Assembly: GCA_964023275.1 (NCBI GenBank)
Contig: OZ029914.1
Coordinates: forward strand, 28,905,707 to 28,969,706
Direction of reading: 5' to 3'
From: Norana najaformis
Taxonomy: Eukaryota > Annelida > Clitellata > Crassiclitellata > Hormogastridae
DNA length: 64,000 nt
The notes below the pieces were generated by a model. That model did not search any database. It saw only the letters and a list, made by a program, of their open reading frames with translations, and was not told the origin of the DNA. How positions within the stretch are numbered: position 1 is the first letter of the stretch; each line of letters starts with the position of its first letter. Of the stretch, positions 47,896-60,254 are shown in pieces. Position numbers and translations under genes: made by a program.

Positions 47896-50800
47896 TATAA
47901 CAGAAAAAACTCTGCCTGATGTATTATACCATGACTTTGTGATTGTTAATTTACATGAACGATACATTGAAATTCAAAACAAGCACTCAGTGCCTTTAGT
48001 TACCTTTGCATCTCAACGCAGAACCGAACCTGACTCAACTTTGCCTGAAACAATTCTGATTTGACTGTGCACCTGTGAATAAGCTGGTTCCTTTTTGGTG
48101 CTGAAGAAATCCGGAGATTATGATTATGATTCATTACCCAATGACCAACACTGCAACCAAGGAAGGGACTGCTGATAAGCATTTTTATGGATTAAGACTT
48201 GGGAACCTTCTGGTGCACTCCTATCGGGGTTCACCATGTTAGTTTCATACCTGCAGCCTTTCTCAAAGCTCAACTGCTTGGCCATTCACAGCCATAGACT
48301 ATGTTACAGCCGCTCTGTCCCAACTAATTGGAAACCTAGACCTGAAGTTAGATTCTGGAGCTCATCCAATGACGTACGTCTTCCACACGGTTATTCCTTT
48401 TGCTAGATCCGCCCATCCCCATACCAACAAATTCCCAGCCAATGGGTTGCTAACAGAAACCATATATGACCTGCCGCTTAGGGCTGTTATTCTGTCTTCT
48501 GCAGCGGGAGCTCCTTTCCAGTTGCATTAGCAAACATCTGAAAGAAATTTCACTCACTAAACCGCCTTTCACCCGACAATGGCCACGATGCCGCTGATAA
48601 ACGTCAGACCAACCAGTCATTGGCCAGCCAGCCGATCAGCATTCAATGCAGCGGTTGTCCTCCAGGAAAGACAGCATCTACTGACAAGAAAATGCTCCAT
48701 GACAGCCACTGACAACTACTTGAGTAATCAGAAAGATGTTCTTTGGAATCTAATTTCCACTTACATTCCTTCCTTCACAAACAGCGTGGCTCAAGTTAGG
48801 CCATGCAACAGCAAATTTATCCCATAGGAGATCAGGTCTGCCACTTTTTCAAAGCTCTTGACCTGGAGCAGAAAAATGACTTAGAGGATTTGTTTAACTA
48901 AACACCATTCCTATTCAGGCCCACTTGCCTGCTTATTTTGATATTCCACAGCAAGCATAGCTGTGCATGGAAAACGCAAGATTGCAATTGTGGCGAGCTG
49001 ATAGCTTCCGCACCTGAACACCAATCATTGTCAACGTATAACAATCACTTAAACAATCATAAACATCGGCATCTTAGTGTCAGTACTGATCGACTTTCAC
49101 ACTCACTTGAAGCAACCGACATTTAGGCAGAAAGTATGATTCCTGGAAATTAACACCTGTTTCTGCAAGCTGGACTGAATGCTGAAGTATAAGTCTTACA
49201 TCTTTGATGACTCGGCTTTTAGATTTTAACGGTACTCTAGGCTTTGTATTTCCTGTCTTTGGTACAAAAGCCCAGCAAGCAGTCTGCAGGTAAAAAGGGG
49301 AAGAAAAGTCTCTTCTCTCATTTGGTCTGACTGTTTCTTATCAAAGATCTATACATATGCCCCATGAAACGTTTTTCCCCTGCCACATAGGTCTTCCCCA
49401 ATTGCCGTCAACCATGAATCAGACCATGCAGCAGTCATTACATTAGACAATAGTAAATTTGCAGAGTAAGGCTTCCTGTCAAATTGCAATGCACGGACTA
49501 GCAGGAAGGACAGGTCACGCATTGTCTGGTATTGCTATTGTTTTTGCTGAAACATCCTACAACCTCAGAACAGGACGTCAGCTAAGGTCTACTGCTGAAT
49601 GGAGGCATGAAATGAATGCGTGCAAAATAGCTTTCCTCGGCCACTGCAAGCCACCCATTGATAAGATTCAATGCCTAACATATCTACGATCAGTACTTAA
49701 CAGAAGTCATTGCTGGCCAGTCTGGTTTCCACAGCGCCAATTTTCTAGTCTGTCAGCAATGCCAGCAATCACTGAGAAAATGTCAGACGGCCAAGAAAGA
49801 ACAACCAGAGAAAAACACAGGAACACCCACAGACACAAACAAATCCAGGGGCACAAAGGAACATCCAGGAAAACATAAATATCCCGAGAAACAGAGGAAC
49901 AATCACAGAAACACACACATTTAGGGAAACAAAGGAACTGTCAGAAACACACAGAAACATACAAAGAAGAAAAGACAGATCCGGATAAACAGAAGCAACC
50001 AGAAGAAACATTTAAATGGCAGCCAAGAAATGAGGGATGTAAACATAACTGAAAATGACTCGTCGATGTGCACACCCTTCGATCGGAACGTCGTACATCA
50101 CTCACATCAAAACTCAAGCAGAGCACAACGTTAATCGGAAAAGGCGAAAGGCAAGTTCTTCAGTAAGAAAGTAATGGATTCTGTAAAGACATAGACATAA
50201 TTGCTAATGCTGTTTATATGATGATATATTGAATATGCTAGATCATAATTTCATAAGGAAACCTGTGGTCTAAGTAACACCTGGAAGAAATGTACCGCAC
50301 TAAAATCTGGATACATAGTATCAAAAAAACAAGTAAGCGCAGAAAGGCACAGGCAAAGGAGAGTAATAGAAGGAGACAATTTAGGAATTCTTTGAAGTTA
50401 TTGCAGGTAACAAACTTCTCACATTTTGCAAAACAAGTTACTGGCTATATATGAGTTCGGAAGAAAAACGCTTTTCCCAAACATCCACAACATGCTGTCA
50501 TGTTACTAGCGAACAGAAATATGAGAAACTGACACCCAGTTGGGTGTCAAGCTGGATGTCCATAGGAAGAAATAGGATGCATTTAGCTCATGGACCCAAC
50601 TAAATGTAACATTTCATCAGATTCTGCTGTTCTACAAAACTGGTGTAAAATGAGGTACAGTATGAGTTGATTATTCCATATTTTAGGAACATTACTGCAC
50701 AAATGTTATACAGGATTACACAGTACATGACATCATATGTCTTTGTACAACATTAAATGAGTTTAACAGCACACCCTCTTTTAAAAGCATATTTGGCATC

Positions 50801-51640
50801 ATCACAGACACTAAATGTGGAAGAGAGTTGCACAGTGGAAAGACAACGTGTCATGTTTCCGTCTTCAAAGACTGACTCGGATTACCATCCTCAGACTACC
50901 ATCCTTTTGTTTTCAGCAATCAATTAAAATAATCATAGCCATTATCATTATCATCACCATCATCATCATCACACCCTCAACATCAGAATATCATGATAAG
51001 CAACAGGGATTTCCATTTCATCATGTAAACCCATTGAGTGTTCATGTTTTTATAAACCACCTGTTCAATCTCTTATTTTATCACAGGACAAAGCAGATCT
51101 AAACAGACCAGGCCCAGTATTAAGCTACACGTTTATGACGGAAATAATATTTGCAGATAACTCTGTTATTTTATTTGTTTCAAATTTAGCCGCTTAAGAC
51201 ATTCACGAACCTAAGAAACAGCCATACTTCAAATATTGCAATCAGCATTCGAATATAATCAGAAGAAGCTGAAACTTGGGTAGAGGAGTGTATTTAATAT
51301 TTTTAAATCGTTTAAATTCTCTGTTGCAACATCAGTTGGAACAATTCTCATTCTAACACACAACAAACCTCATCCTCGAATCTGAAACATTCATGACAAG
51401 GTCAGTAAACAGCGTCCACACCTCAGACTCGGATTTACAGACCTTGCATGCATTATAAGCAGTTTTGACAAATAAAATAATAATAAATAAAAGACTAACA
51501 TCATACAAAAGACTAATACAGTAGCAAAAAACTAACCTTTTGCCTAAATGTTTTATCATTCTGCAGCAGACCATAGTATCTATATATCCCCACTAACTTC
51601 AAAGGACTGATCCACCTGTAATTATTAACTAATATGCAAA
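47896..51640. other. Intron 1 segment next to DDR exon 1
   Basis: No recognised gene. It has an ACAC/AGAAACA-rich stretch (49800-50030) and ATC/ATT-rich DNA near 50925-50975. The 139-codon ORF at 49459-49878 shows no recognisable domain. Confidence 0.5.
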
Positions 51641-51721
51641 AATTAATTTAAAAACTGACTAGCTGATTTACCTGCAAGCAAAACAGTAATAAAACAGAGG
51701 GAAACATAAAAAGATACTCAC

Positions 51722-51821
51722 AGACTTCTTCTTTATCGAAGCTGTCCAAATCTGCCATGACAACAGCCGATGCCAAAATCACGACCATGCATACAAGTCG
51801 ATCCGACAGCTTGACTTTCAT
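51722..51821 (-). CDS. DDR: DDR coding exon 1: signal peptide
   Basis: This exon holds the initiator ATG (51821-51819) and 33 full codons plus one base. The peptide has a basic start (MKVKLSDR), a hydrophobic core (LVCMVVILASAVV) and a small-residue site after VMA, so cleavage between A23 and D24 is likely. It ends at AAGTCT|GTGAGT, a strong donor, in phase 1. The leftover T completes a Ser codon with the next exon, 36 kb away. The ATG has A at -3. An in-frame GTG lies three codons upstream, but the ATG is the natural start. The exon's 5' boundary is unknown: the 5' UTR may continue upstream or be spliced from a distant exon. A weak TATA-like motif lies on the minus strand near 52144-52152. 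Confidence 0.85.
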
Positions 51822-52200
51822 ATTCACCACAATTCTCTGGCAGTTGAATTTCCTGCAAACTGGCGTCTATACCGACCAGTTCAGAATGGCATGATGGTGG
51901 AAAACTGGGGAGCAGATCCTCGTCCACAAAACATCCGGCATTTGAACACGACCTCAATAGACTGGACGACAAAAGAAGATCGCCGACAATGCAGACGAAC
52001 GAACTGAACAAGCGTCACCTTCATAAACACGCACACACAGACATACACATTTTCGCCCGAAGCAATAATTCCATTTTGCAAAACATCTGCAGAGACTAGA
52101 GCGCAAAGAACCGCCGCACAAATCCCAACACCTGAGCTCTCTCGATATATGGTGACCATTTGGACAATTTCCACTGACTACCCTGCGAGGAGTGGGGTGA
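51822..52200 (-). promoter_or_regulatory. DDR: DDR 5' flank (possible 5' UTR and promoter)
   Basis: This is the region upstream of the DDR ATG. It contains a CA-rich tract (52027-52050) and a minus-strand TATA-like CCATATATCG near 52152. A possible acceptor (CCAGTTTGCAG|GAAATTC, about 51857) would allow splicing from an upstream noncoding exon. Which applies cannot be told from sequence. Confidence 0.3.
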
Positions 52201-52779
52201 TGTGGGGACAGCCTGGTTGACGTTGCTCAAAGATCTATAGGGCAGGTGGGAGGATTGAACAAAGCTGGCCAGCTGCTTTCATAATCCCCCTGATCCAGGT
52301 GATGACAACTTCATATTATAATACTCCAACATTCAAGTAACTTCCTGTTATTAATCAACCAGTCAACACAACTCAATATTGTATTACTCAGTCAGACATT
52401 TGACATGAGTTCATGTTATTTACCAAACATACTGAATAACTTAATACAATTTATCAAAATTTAGCATAACTTCACATTATTAACCACATTTCATTATAAA
52501 TTAAATTATTATTATGTGTTAATTATTACAATCTATTATTCAATATCTTTCGTCATAACAATATTGCTAAGCATACATTCAGTATAACTCAACATTATTG
52601 ATCAAATACTCATCCCCATTAATTGCCAGACAACGGGTAAATTACCCACTACTTTCTGTTAATTACAGGTATGTACTGAGTATCCTGCAACAAGTCACTT
52701 AATTTATCAAATGATGCCAAAGAAAAATTTTCAACCTCCTCACCCAGTCAACTAATGTCATACCCTGTATGTTAGTCTA

Positions 52780-52880
52780 TGTATGTATGTGTATATATAT
52801 ATATGTATGTAAATAGGAATGTATCTACATATGTATGCAAGTATCTATGTATGTATGTATGTATCTTTGTATGCATATGT
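52780..52880. repeat. (ATGT)n microsatellite
   Basis: TATGTATG array just left of an L2-like LINE 3' end. Confidence 0.9.
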
Positions 52881-52904
52881 GTTGGTTCTCCTATTCTAAT
52901 TTAA

Positions 52905-53620
52905 TATAAAGACTTCTATAGCGCAGTTATCATAATGCTCAAGGCATCATTCAATGGTCGCTTCAAGTCAAAATCACAGCCAAAATCATAATCTGTTGGA
53001 GCATCCAGGTGGAATCCCGATATGTCAGGGAAATCGGACACCAGGTTACCATGGGTAAGCAAGTTGAAAGAGATGTTTTTAGTTTAAACCTGAATGACAT
53101 TAAAGAATTGATAGAACTGAAGCGGGCAGTAAATTCCAAAGCTTTGGACCAGCTACGCTAGAGCCCAACACTGATCGGTATGGGGCACAGCTGAAAGATC
53201 TCACCCGATTAATCCACTAAAAAATGAGCAAGGTCCAGGCTATTTAGAAAAACGTGTACACTTACCATTTACAGCAAGAGTCACACTGTCCAGCGACCAA
53301 GTGCAATGTCTATTAGTGTGAGGTGAGATCAAGCAACGTAGATACTTTAGGTCGGCTCATTTAAATGTAGTACTTTGAGAACAATGAGACAGATTTTAAC
53401 AGAATTTGAAATGAATTCTTTGCTCAAAGAACATCCAGTGAAATGAATGTAATATTGGCTTAAAATGTTGATACTTAGGAGTCTTTGTTATGGTTTTGGC
53501 AAGAGAGTTTTGAATGATGTATAGCAGATCTCCCTTAGTCATACCAACAAGAAGTGAGTTACAGTAGTCAAGTCTGCTGGAAATCAATGCATTAGTTAGT
53601 TGGATTAAGGTAGTTTAGAC
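52905..53620 (-). mobile_element. L2/CR1-like LINE, 3' end
   Basis: The minus-strand frame 53587-53396 encodes ISSRLDYCNSLLVGMTKGDL then ILHSFHWMFFEQRIHFK, the classic SRLDYCNSLL...L.WLP...RI.FK block of L2/CR1 RT. The 3' UTR runs to a tail with TGCGCTATAGAAG near 52917. The text is shared with 16.0-17.1 kb. Confidence 0.8.
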
Positions 53621-53754
53621 AAAAGAGATCTGATTCTACGAATATCCCGTATGTCAAATATGCATGCATCTGCATATGGCCAGAAAATGGTTAGAAAATG
53701 ACATGATGGAATCAACCACCACACCAAACTGCATGCACATTCAGTGCATATGTA

Positions 53755-54035
53755 TATGAACAATTATATAGTACTTTTTAAGAACCTCTCAGACAGGTAT
53801 CTCAGCATTTATATAGCACCATTTATTGTCTCAACAGCGCACGGCTCTAACATGCACACAGTCATAATTATATAAAGAGACCTTAACGACTGGTTCCACT
53901 CAGACATCCAGCTATAATCATAACTCCACAAAATACACCTTCTGACGAGTGATGGCAGCAGTAAAGCTAATAGTAAATGGTGATGATGGTTATGCTCTTT
54001 GTGAGGCTCCTAAAAGGCACTATATAAATGCTCAG
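53755..54035. repeat. Two tail-type repeats in opposite orientation
   Basis: TATATAGTACTTTTTAAGAACCTC at about 53765 (minus orientation) and GAGGCTCCTAAAAGGCACTA at about 54001 (plus) flank about 200 bp. The right copy runs straight into an (ATAC)n array. Confidence 0.7.
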
Positions 54036-54039
54036 ATAC

Positions 54040-54145
54040 ATACATACACATACATATATACATAAATATGTATACATACATACATACATACATACATACA
54101 TACATACATACATACCTACATACATACATACATACATACACACAT
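54040..54145. repeat. (CATA)n microsatellite
   Basis: ATAC repeat that directly continues a LINE/SINE tail (TATATAAATGCTCAGATACATAC). Confidence 0.95.
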
Positions 54146-54457
54146 AATCGGTTCATACGGCTCTTCTGACATCTATGACGACTGTAACAATGAACACATG
54201 ACAACAATGAGGAATAAAATTGCTGTGATATGATGGAGTAACTGACAGCTAATGTCATTCAAATTAAAACAATGAAAAAAACTGGTACTGCTGCTGCTAG
54301 ACTGACCTGTGATGAGGTCCTGAAACAGAAATGGATGCTGACGACCTGCTGCATATTGCAGATAATTACGTTGGCTTTTATCTGAGAAAATTGAGTCTAA
54401 CCTGGTGTCTAAAGCCGGGTAGTGACTATAGATGACAAAGGCCCATGCCCACATTGG

Positions 54458-54558
54458 TCCATATATATGTATATGTATATATATGTATATATATGTATAT
54501 ATATACATATATATGTATATATATAGGTATATATATATATGTGTATATATATATATTT
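54458..54558. repeat. (TATATG)n/(TA)n compound microsatellite
   Basis: ATATATGTATATATATGTAT-type repeat. The Tyr/Ile-rich ORFs over it are artefacts. Confidence 0.95.
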
Positions 54559-54559
54559 A

Positions 54560-55268
54560 CATACGGCGTATAGGATAGGACAGAGTAGGTTGAATTGTTG
54601 CACGCCTTCTGTACATTTTGGCAGGAAGTCGACCTTTTAAAAGGTGTTTTTAAGTTGGCTTGGACTGGATTTTGGTTTTGGTCCTGTGTGACCAGGTTTT
54701 CTTACCAGTCTGTTTTAGGTAGTTGTGTCTAAGACTTCCTGCGTGGATGACTTGTTTGGTTATTTTGAGCAGTCTGCCGCTTTGGTTCTCTTTGAGTTGT
54801 TTTCGTCACCGTCTGTTGGTGGACATTGTGTCTTCTGTTCACGAGAGGCTGTTATCTGATTTTGTCATCATCACCTGAGGTTAACGTCTTAATTCTACAT
54901 GAGTCATGCTAGGCTTGTAAAAAGCTTAAGATTTTAAGCATTTTAACCTAAAGCTAATATATTCTTCCATAGCTCTATACAACCTGTAACAATATGTATA
55001 CACACCCAATGACCTTCTATCCTCCCATTTACCCAAACAAGCACTACATCCTAATCTTGCGTCAGACAATCAGTATAACATCTCGGGAGTTTTTTAAGGT
55101 CATGCGTTGGTTAGTCACATAGCTATGTACAATTGTTCAGAAGAGTCTGTTTGTCCCTCCACAACTATTCAAAAAAGTCTGTTTATCCATGTTCTGCCTG
55201 CCTGCCTGCCAGTGTCTGCCTGCCTGCCTGCCAGTGTCTGCCTGCCTGCCTGCCTGCCTGCCTGCCAG

Positions 55269-55321
<53 letters not shown>

Positions 55322-57880
55322 TATATAACTTAATAAACCAGCTCCCTCTGCCAGTTGCATGAAATGGCCTTGGCTTCAGTGCAGGTAATTATAGCAATTA
55401 CCTTCCATCAACAACAACCCTGGCCTATCCTTAAAGAATCTTTCAGACTGCCCACAAATATAATAACAGAAATCAAACAACCAGGCAAACTTTCCTCACT
55501 GGTTGCGCGGCTCAACAAAAAATAAATTATAACATTTATATATAATTTAATAATAATAGTAATAAATGCCCTCAGCCCCTCTGAGATGGCGCTCCACACA
55601 GTGCTTCATAGCGTGCTCACGCACTGCTTTTAAACAAACCCTATAATCCTATGTATTATGGTTGTTTAAGTAAGTTTCTCAGAGATCAATCATCTTATAA
55701 GCCTAACCTATTTTTTTAGTTCCTGAGGGATCATTTCTACCTCAGGTAAAAATAATCATGTAAAGTACAATAATAAATATAACAATAGTAATAGTAGTAA
55801 TAGTAATAATAATAATAATAACAATAATAATAAAAATAATAATAATAAATAATAATAATAATAGCAAAAATAACAACAATAATGCTCTTTTTATACTATG
55901 CCAAAAGTTGTGCCCCTAGTTTACTTTTTGTAAATCCAGAGCGATCATTGCAACCTTGGCTGAAATCAATAACAATAATAATGTGACAAGATTATTTCTA
56001 CACGGGGGAGGGGGTACAGCACGACAACAGCAACGATAAAGAAATGTCAGTCCTGCAAGGACTATTATACAGTATTACACCCACGCCTCAAAACAGAAGC
56101 AAACAGACACCAGCTTCAAACACAACAAGGATGATTTTTTATTTTACTTCATACAGAAACTTCCGTCCATCAACGTACGTATTCATTACCAGCAGGAAGC
56201 ACAGTCCAAAACTCCATATCCCCACGATTGCAATATCAAGTTCGTCTTCATTTCATTCTGGATTATAATTAGGTTTCCCCTTGATCTGGAAAAAGCTTTC
56301 TCACGCTCTCCCACTTCAGCAGCACACATACTAAATCCATTGATTTGATACGTTCACGTGTTCCAGAAAGGTAAGGTTGCAAGCAACAGACACAGATCAA
56401 GAGGGATCTGTAGAGACAGACAGAGACAGAGAGAATGCAAGAGACAACGAGTCAGACAGATAAGGAGAAAGACATACAGATACAGAGACAGTCGGAGAAA
56501 GACTGAAAGACAATGCAATAGACAGAGAAAGATGGAACGCACGACGGAGGTACAGAGAAAAACAGTGTCAATAATCAGGCTCTGACTAACCTGACTCGAA
56601 TGCCAGCTAATCACAAACAAATCAAAGACTAGATAATATGTCTAGCCTACATCACAGAAATTTCAAGCCTAAAGCGCGGGAACCCACCATCCAAGTAGCT
56701 AAGACCAGTAGCTAAGGTAGCTAAGAGGAGCTAAGGTATCTAAGGGTAGCTATGACAAGTCAGAGTAGGCTGGTTGCTAAACAGAAGGAAAGATTGCGGA
56801 TGCCAGATAGCTAATGATGTCACAAACCAAATGACATATTTTTACTATATTATGTTCACAGACAGACTGAGATATTGTGAGCCAGACCATAGACGTCTAT
56901 GGCAAGACAGACAAAACGTCACCAAGACAAAACATTTCATGGTTCTGTTTAGGTTTCATGGCGTCTTCATTCTGCCTGGAAAACAGGAGAGTTAAGAGAT
57001 TCAACCAATTCTCAGTACTTAGGATTCTTCTGTAAGAAGTGCTTTATAAATATACCGTCTAAAGAATGCCTTGTTTTCAACACTGAGATCTCGAAAACTA
57101 GCTCATCTGAAGAACTTCACCAAACTGCCAACTCCATTCAACTGAATGTGGAGTTAGCAGTGCCACGGGAATACGGATGTTGAAAATTCCAACCCAAGCC
57201 ACGGCAGGCATTATATGACTTTGGAATTTCTGTTCTGTTTGCAAGAAACCTTATTAAAACTGATTAGGTGCAAAACTTACACTTAACTCAACCCAATACG
57301 TGTAAGAACTCAACCAGATTTCTAAATTACTACCACAAGCGGGGCATACCTAAATAATTACAAATTATGAGTCACTGCCTTTGTGGGAAACAATCCTTTT
57401 GAGTTTTCAGGGCCCAGTTTTTTTCAAACTCTTTGCCCCAGCTGCACATTTGGCTGTTTGAAGTGACAACATTACAATCCAGCTTCAAGACATACATTCT
57501 CAAATGCAGGCTTCGAACTGATATCTCTGCCTGTCCCTCAGTTCCAATTGCTCTACCTCACTCTTCTTCACTGCCTATGACAGTTTCCAACTCCCTCCGG
57601 CTCAGGGTTGGTCATGCTCTCGGGAGATCATGGATCCCGGAAGAACCCCATTTCCATTTCTCTGGTGGGGATTCAATTCCCGGTTGGCTGATCCTGCAAG
57701 CTGACCCCAGAAGCCTTCCTCATCATAGTACATCTGGGCCCCATACTCAACCTTGAGCTATTCTTTGAACAAAAAATTAAATTAAATTAAAAACAAATCT
57801 AGACACTTAACTGTGGTTTAACTGAGGTAACTGTACTACACACAATACTACACACAGTACCACACACTGTACTACACACA
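54560..57880. other. Intergenic region right of DDR
   Basis: Includes (CTGC)n/(CTGT)n at 55196-55321, (AAT)n at 55795-55870, GACAGA-rich sequence at 56405-56540, a tail-like motif at about 57030-57058 and short ACTACACAC repeats at 57833-57880. No gene is recognised. Confidence 0.5.
55196..55321. repeat. (CTGC)n then (CTGT)n microsatellite
   Basis: CTGC blocks separated by CAGTGT, followed by about 14 units of CTGT. Confidence 0.97.
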
Positions 57881-57884
57881 TGTT

Positions 57885-58375
57885 TTCAACTAAACGTCTT
57901 GAAAACATGTGTGTTTAGCACAGCTCTGTACGCATGTGAGGCATGGACAATCAAAAAGACGGATAAAGAGAAGATATTAGCATTTGAAATGTACTGCTAT
58001 AGACGAATATTACATCTGAATTGGACAATGAAGGTAACAAATACGGAGGTCCGAAGAAGACTGAGCATAAAAGAAGATCTAATACAAGTAATAATGAGAA
58101 GGAAATTACGCTTGTTTGGACATATATGCAGGATGGATGACAGTAGTAAAAATAAAAAGCGTGATGATGGGAATTATGGACGGAAATGGGAGACGAGGAA
58201 GACCTAACAGGGAGTGGACAGACGATATAAGGGATTGGTGTAAGCAAGACTTGCACGCCTTGATAAGAACAGCACAAGATCGGGAACTGTGGAGACAAGT
58301 GACAATGCATGCAGTGGACACCTACGGGCTCTCGGCCCATGGATCATGATGATGATGATGATGGATCATGATGAT
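57885..58375 (+). mobile_element. RTE-like LINE, 3' end fragment
   Basis: The frame 57899-58207 encodes VFSTALYACEAWTIKKTDKE, EMYCYRRIL and KLRLFGHICRMDD. After a frameshift near 58145-58170 the next frame gives GRRGRPNREWTDDIRDWCKQ and TAQDRELWRQV. These form the C-terminal part of RTE-type reverse transcriptases. It ends in ATCATGATGATGATGATG (about 58345-58370), a typical RTE tail. It is 5'-truncated and frameshifted. No ATG or promoter is meaningful. Confidence 0.85.
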
Positions 58376-59410
58376 AACTGAGGTAAAGTAATTACTCATT
58401 TGTTACCATGAGCCATAGTTTGATTTTCTCAACCTAAATGCCGGTATCTTGTCAAGAAATGACGGTAGAAAACAGTAATGTAATAATAATATTATTATTA
58501 ATATATACATATTATATATTACAAATATTATGCAATATGCTGCCACTGAAATGGGAAAACTTAAGGATACAAGTTTCTAAAGTACGAGCTTGATATGTAC
58601 TACCTCACTCAGTTCCACATTCAGTCTTATTATTATTATTATTATTAATATTATTACTGTCTTGCATTTGTTGTCTGACCCACCCACACCTACAAATCCT
58701 TGCTCAGCTGATGGACACATGGTGTGTTAACAAATGCATTACTTACTTACTTATTTACTTACTTACTTACTCTCTCTGCCTAACATTTTCTATCTCATTC
58801 CCATCCTGTGCCTAGTTCTTTTAAGTTTCCAAGTGCCCGTCTTGCTGTCACACTCTGTCAAACTCTCTACCCCATGCACTCACCCTTTCCAACTATAGCT
58901 GTCGCATTCTCTTTTCACCCATTAAATTCTGTATCCCGCTCTAGAAGGCACACTCTCTGTCCCAATCACTTTAGTTAACTCTCTGCCCAGCCACGTTCTC
59001 TCAGCCCAACATATCTCTGTCACGCTCTTCTGGCATACATTGCCTTTCATAGGTCCTTAAATGCTCTACATAAAGTCAGATACATAAGTCCGTACATGTC
59101 GTATTAAATCCGAGATATAATAAGTGCAATTCAATAATTCATTCTATAGCATTACTATAGCGCCCCTTAAAGATGTCTATTCAGAGGTGCCCCCACCCCC
59201 ATCTGGCTAAAGATAAGTTTTCAAAAGTTCATAAAAGGTACGTGTAGCAACCCCGGCCAGAACAGGCAGAAATTCAGAGGGAGGTTAATTGCCCAAGCAC
59301 CGAAAACGAATCACTAGACGTCAACCAACATCTTATGAAGAACCTCTTAATGCTCGTCCGTCACAAGCGATGTATTCATAAACAAACAATTCCTACAGCA
59401 ACCAATTGTT
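58376..59410. other. Intergenic, repeat-rich
   Basis: (TTA)n at 58485-58505 and 58628-58650, (TTAC)n at 58738-58770, and a repeat shared with 40715-40765 (GGACACATGG(t/c)GTGTTAACAA). A CTCTCTGCC-rich pyrimidine stretch runs 58770-59050, with tail-type motifs near 59050 and 59150. Confidence 0.55.
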
Positions 59411-59416
59411 ACTTAC

Positions 59417-59890
59417 GTCCAACAAGGGCCCACAAGACACAACTCGAGTGATTGCGGCCGACAGCTGCGATCGGATTGTTACCCCAAGCCGTGAAACCTA
59501 ACGGTCGGTGTAGGTTTCGAAGGGTAATGCACACGCAACTGTCATCGGCTGCAGACGAACCATTAAGTATCCATTTAATCCACGTAAGTCGACGTCAGAG
59601 GGAGCCGACCATGCAGAAGTCCGTGTTAAGACAAACACATCCAACTCAAATTGATACGGCAGCAAATTTTCCAATCCGCCACATGCATCCAGCAGAAGAG
59701 CCTACGCCAGCTGCTGCTGTTGCTGCTGCTGCAGCCGCCATACATCTAAAGCATACCTACGTACATCACCTCGAAGCCAGCCTACGGCGCTGTTGTTCGA
59801 ATGCAGGAGAAAGTGTACGGACTGCAGAGGGCGCCCCGTGTGTGTCAAGCCAACTGTCGCCATCTGTTAGACTGCCAGAGAACTAAACCT
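59417..59890 (-). other. CpG-richer island, candidate noncoding first exon of DDR
   Basis: The segment is clearly richer in G+C and CpG than its AT-rich surroundings. At its left edge the minus strand has GGAC|GTAAGT (exon end 59417), a near-consensus 5' splice site. On the minus strand DDR is the next gene downstream, so this could be a 5' UTR exon. ACTGCAGAGGGCGC (59821-59834) resembles a CTCF-type core. The 144-codon plus-strand ORF (59452-59886) has a poly-Ala run and no recognised domain. No transcript evidence is available. Confidence 0.3.
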
Positions 59891-60254
59891 AGGAATGAGC
59901 TTGTACTATAGCAGCATGAAACTGTGTAGCCAAGTAACTTACTTGTAAGTTAGTAGTCCTGTGTAATGTACAAGTAAGTGATTTGCACTGGTATAGGTAA
60001 TGCACATGATAAGCAAGTGATGGACAGATACATGCATGCTACATTAATGTGTAAGCAAGTATTTCTGTAATGTACATGTAAGTAAAGTGCATGCATAGCC
60101 AGATTTTGTACATGTGTAAGTAATGTAGGCTTAAAAGTGTAAGCATGTAATGTACTGGCCAAAGCAGGAAATCTAATGCCACTCCAAGTATAAAGCTTAC
60201 TAGATAGGACATTCTATATAACAGTGATAGTGATTTCACTCTTAGTCATGCAGT

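Larger units (their letters stand above)
15785..51721 (-). other. DDR intron 1 (about 35.9 kb)
   Basis: This is inferred from the matching phase-1 junction between exon 1 (ends 51722) and exon 2 (starts 15784). It contains most of the window's repeats plus an intact-looking DNA transposon at 45.5-47.9 kb. I recognised no host gene nested in it, but cannot exclude small noncoding genes or extra unrecognised DDR exons. Confidence 0.8.
651..51821 (-). other. DDR: Discoidin domain receptor gene, 5' part (seven coding exons)
   Basis: DDRs are collagen-activated receptor tyrosine kinases of the plasma membrane. Seven minus-strand exons join in one open frame with compatible phases (intron phases 1, 2, 0, 0, 1, 1; the last exon also ends in phase 1). 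The inferred product so far has a signal peptide (1-23), discoidin domain (about 36-192), DS-like domain (about 196-370) and a Thr/Pro/Asn-rich juxtamembrane stretch (371-421). The four discoidin cysteines (C36, C80, C184, C192) have almost the spacing of the human DDR2 disulfide cysteines. Introns are about 35.9, 3.2, 4.0, 1.3, 3.5 and 2.1 kb. No transmembrane or kinase exon was found left of 651, so the gene continues outside the window. The exons were found by reading, without transcript support. Confidence 0.93.

Noticed and set aside
49459-49878. 139-codon plus-strand ORF
   Set aside because: No recognised motif; the C-terminal part is low-complexity (THRHKQIQGHKG); likely a chance ORF.
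51881-52174. 97-codon minus-strand ORF just upstream of DDR exon 1
   Set aside because: It lies in the DDR 5' flank in a different frame from the DDR ATG and shows no conserved domain.
59452-59886. 144-codon plus-strand ORF with poly-Ala
   Set aside because: No domain; the Ala run comes from a GCTGCTGCT repeat; the GC-rich context explains the lack of stops. The minus-strand exon idea seemed better supported.
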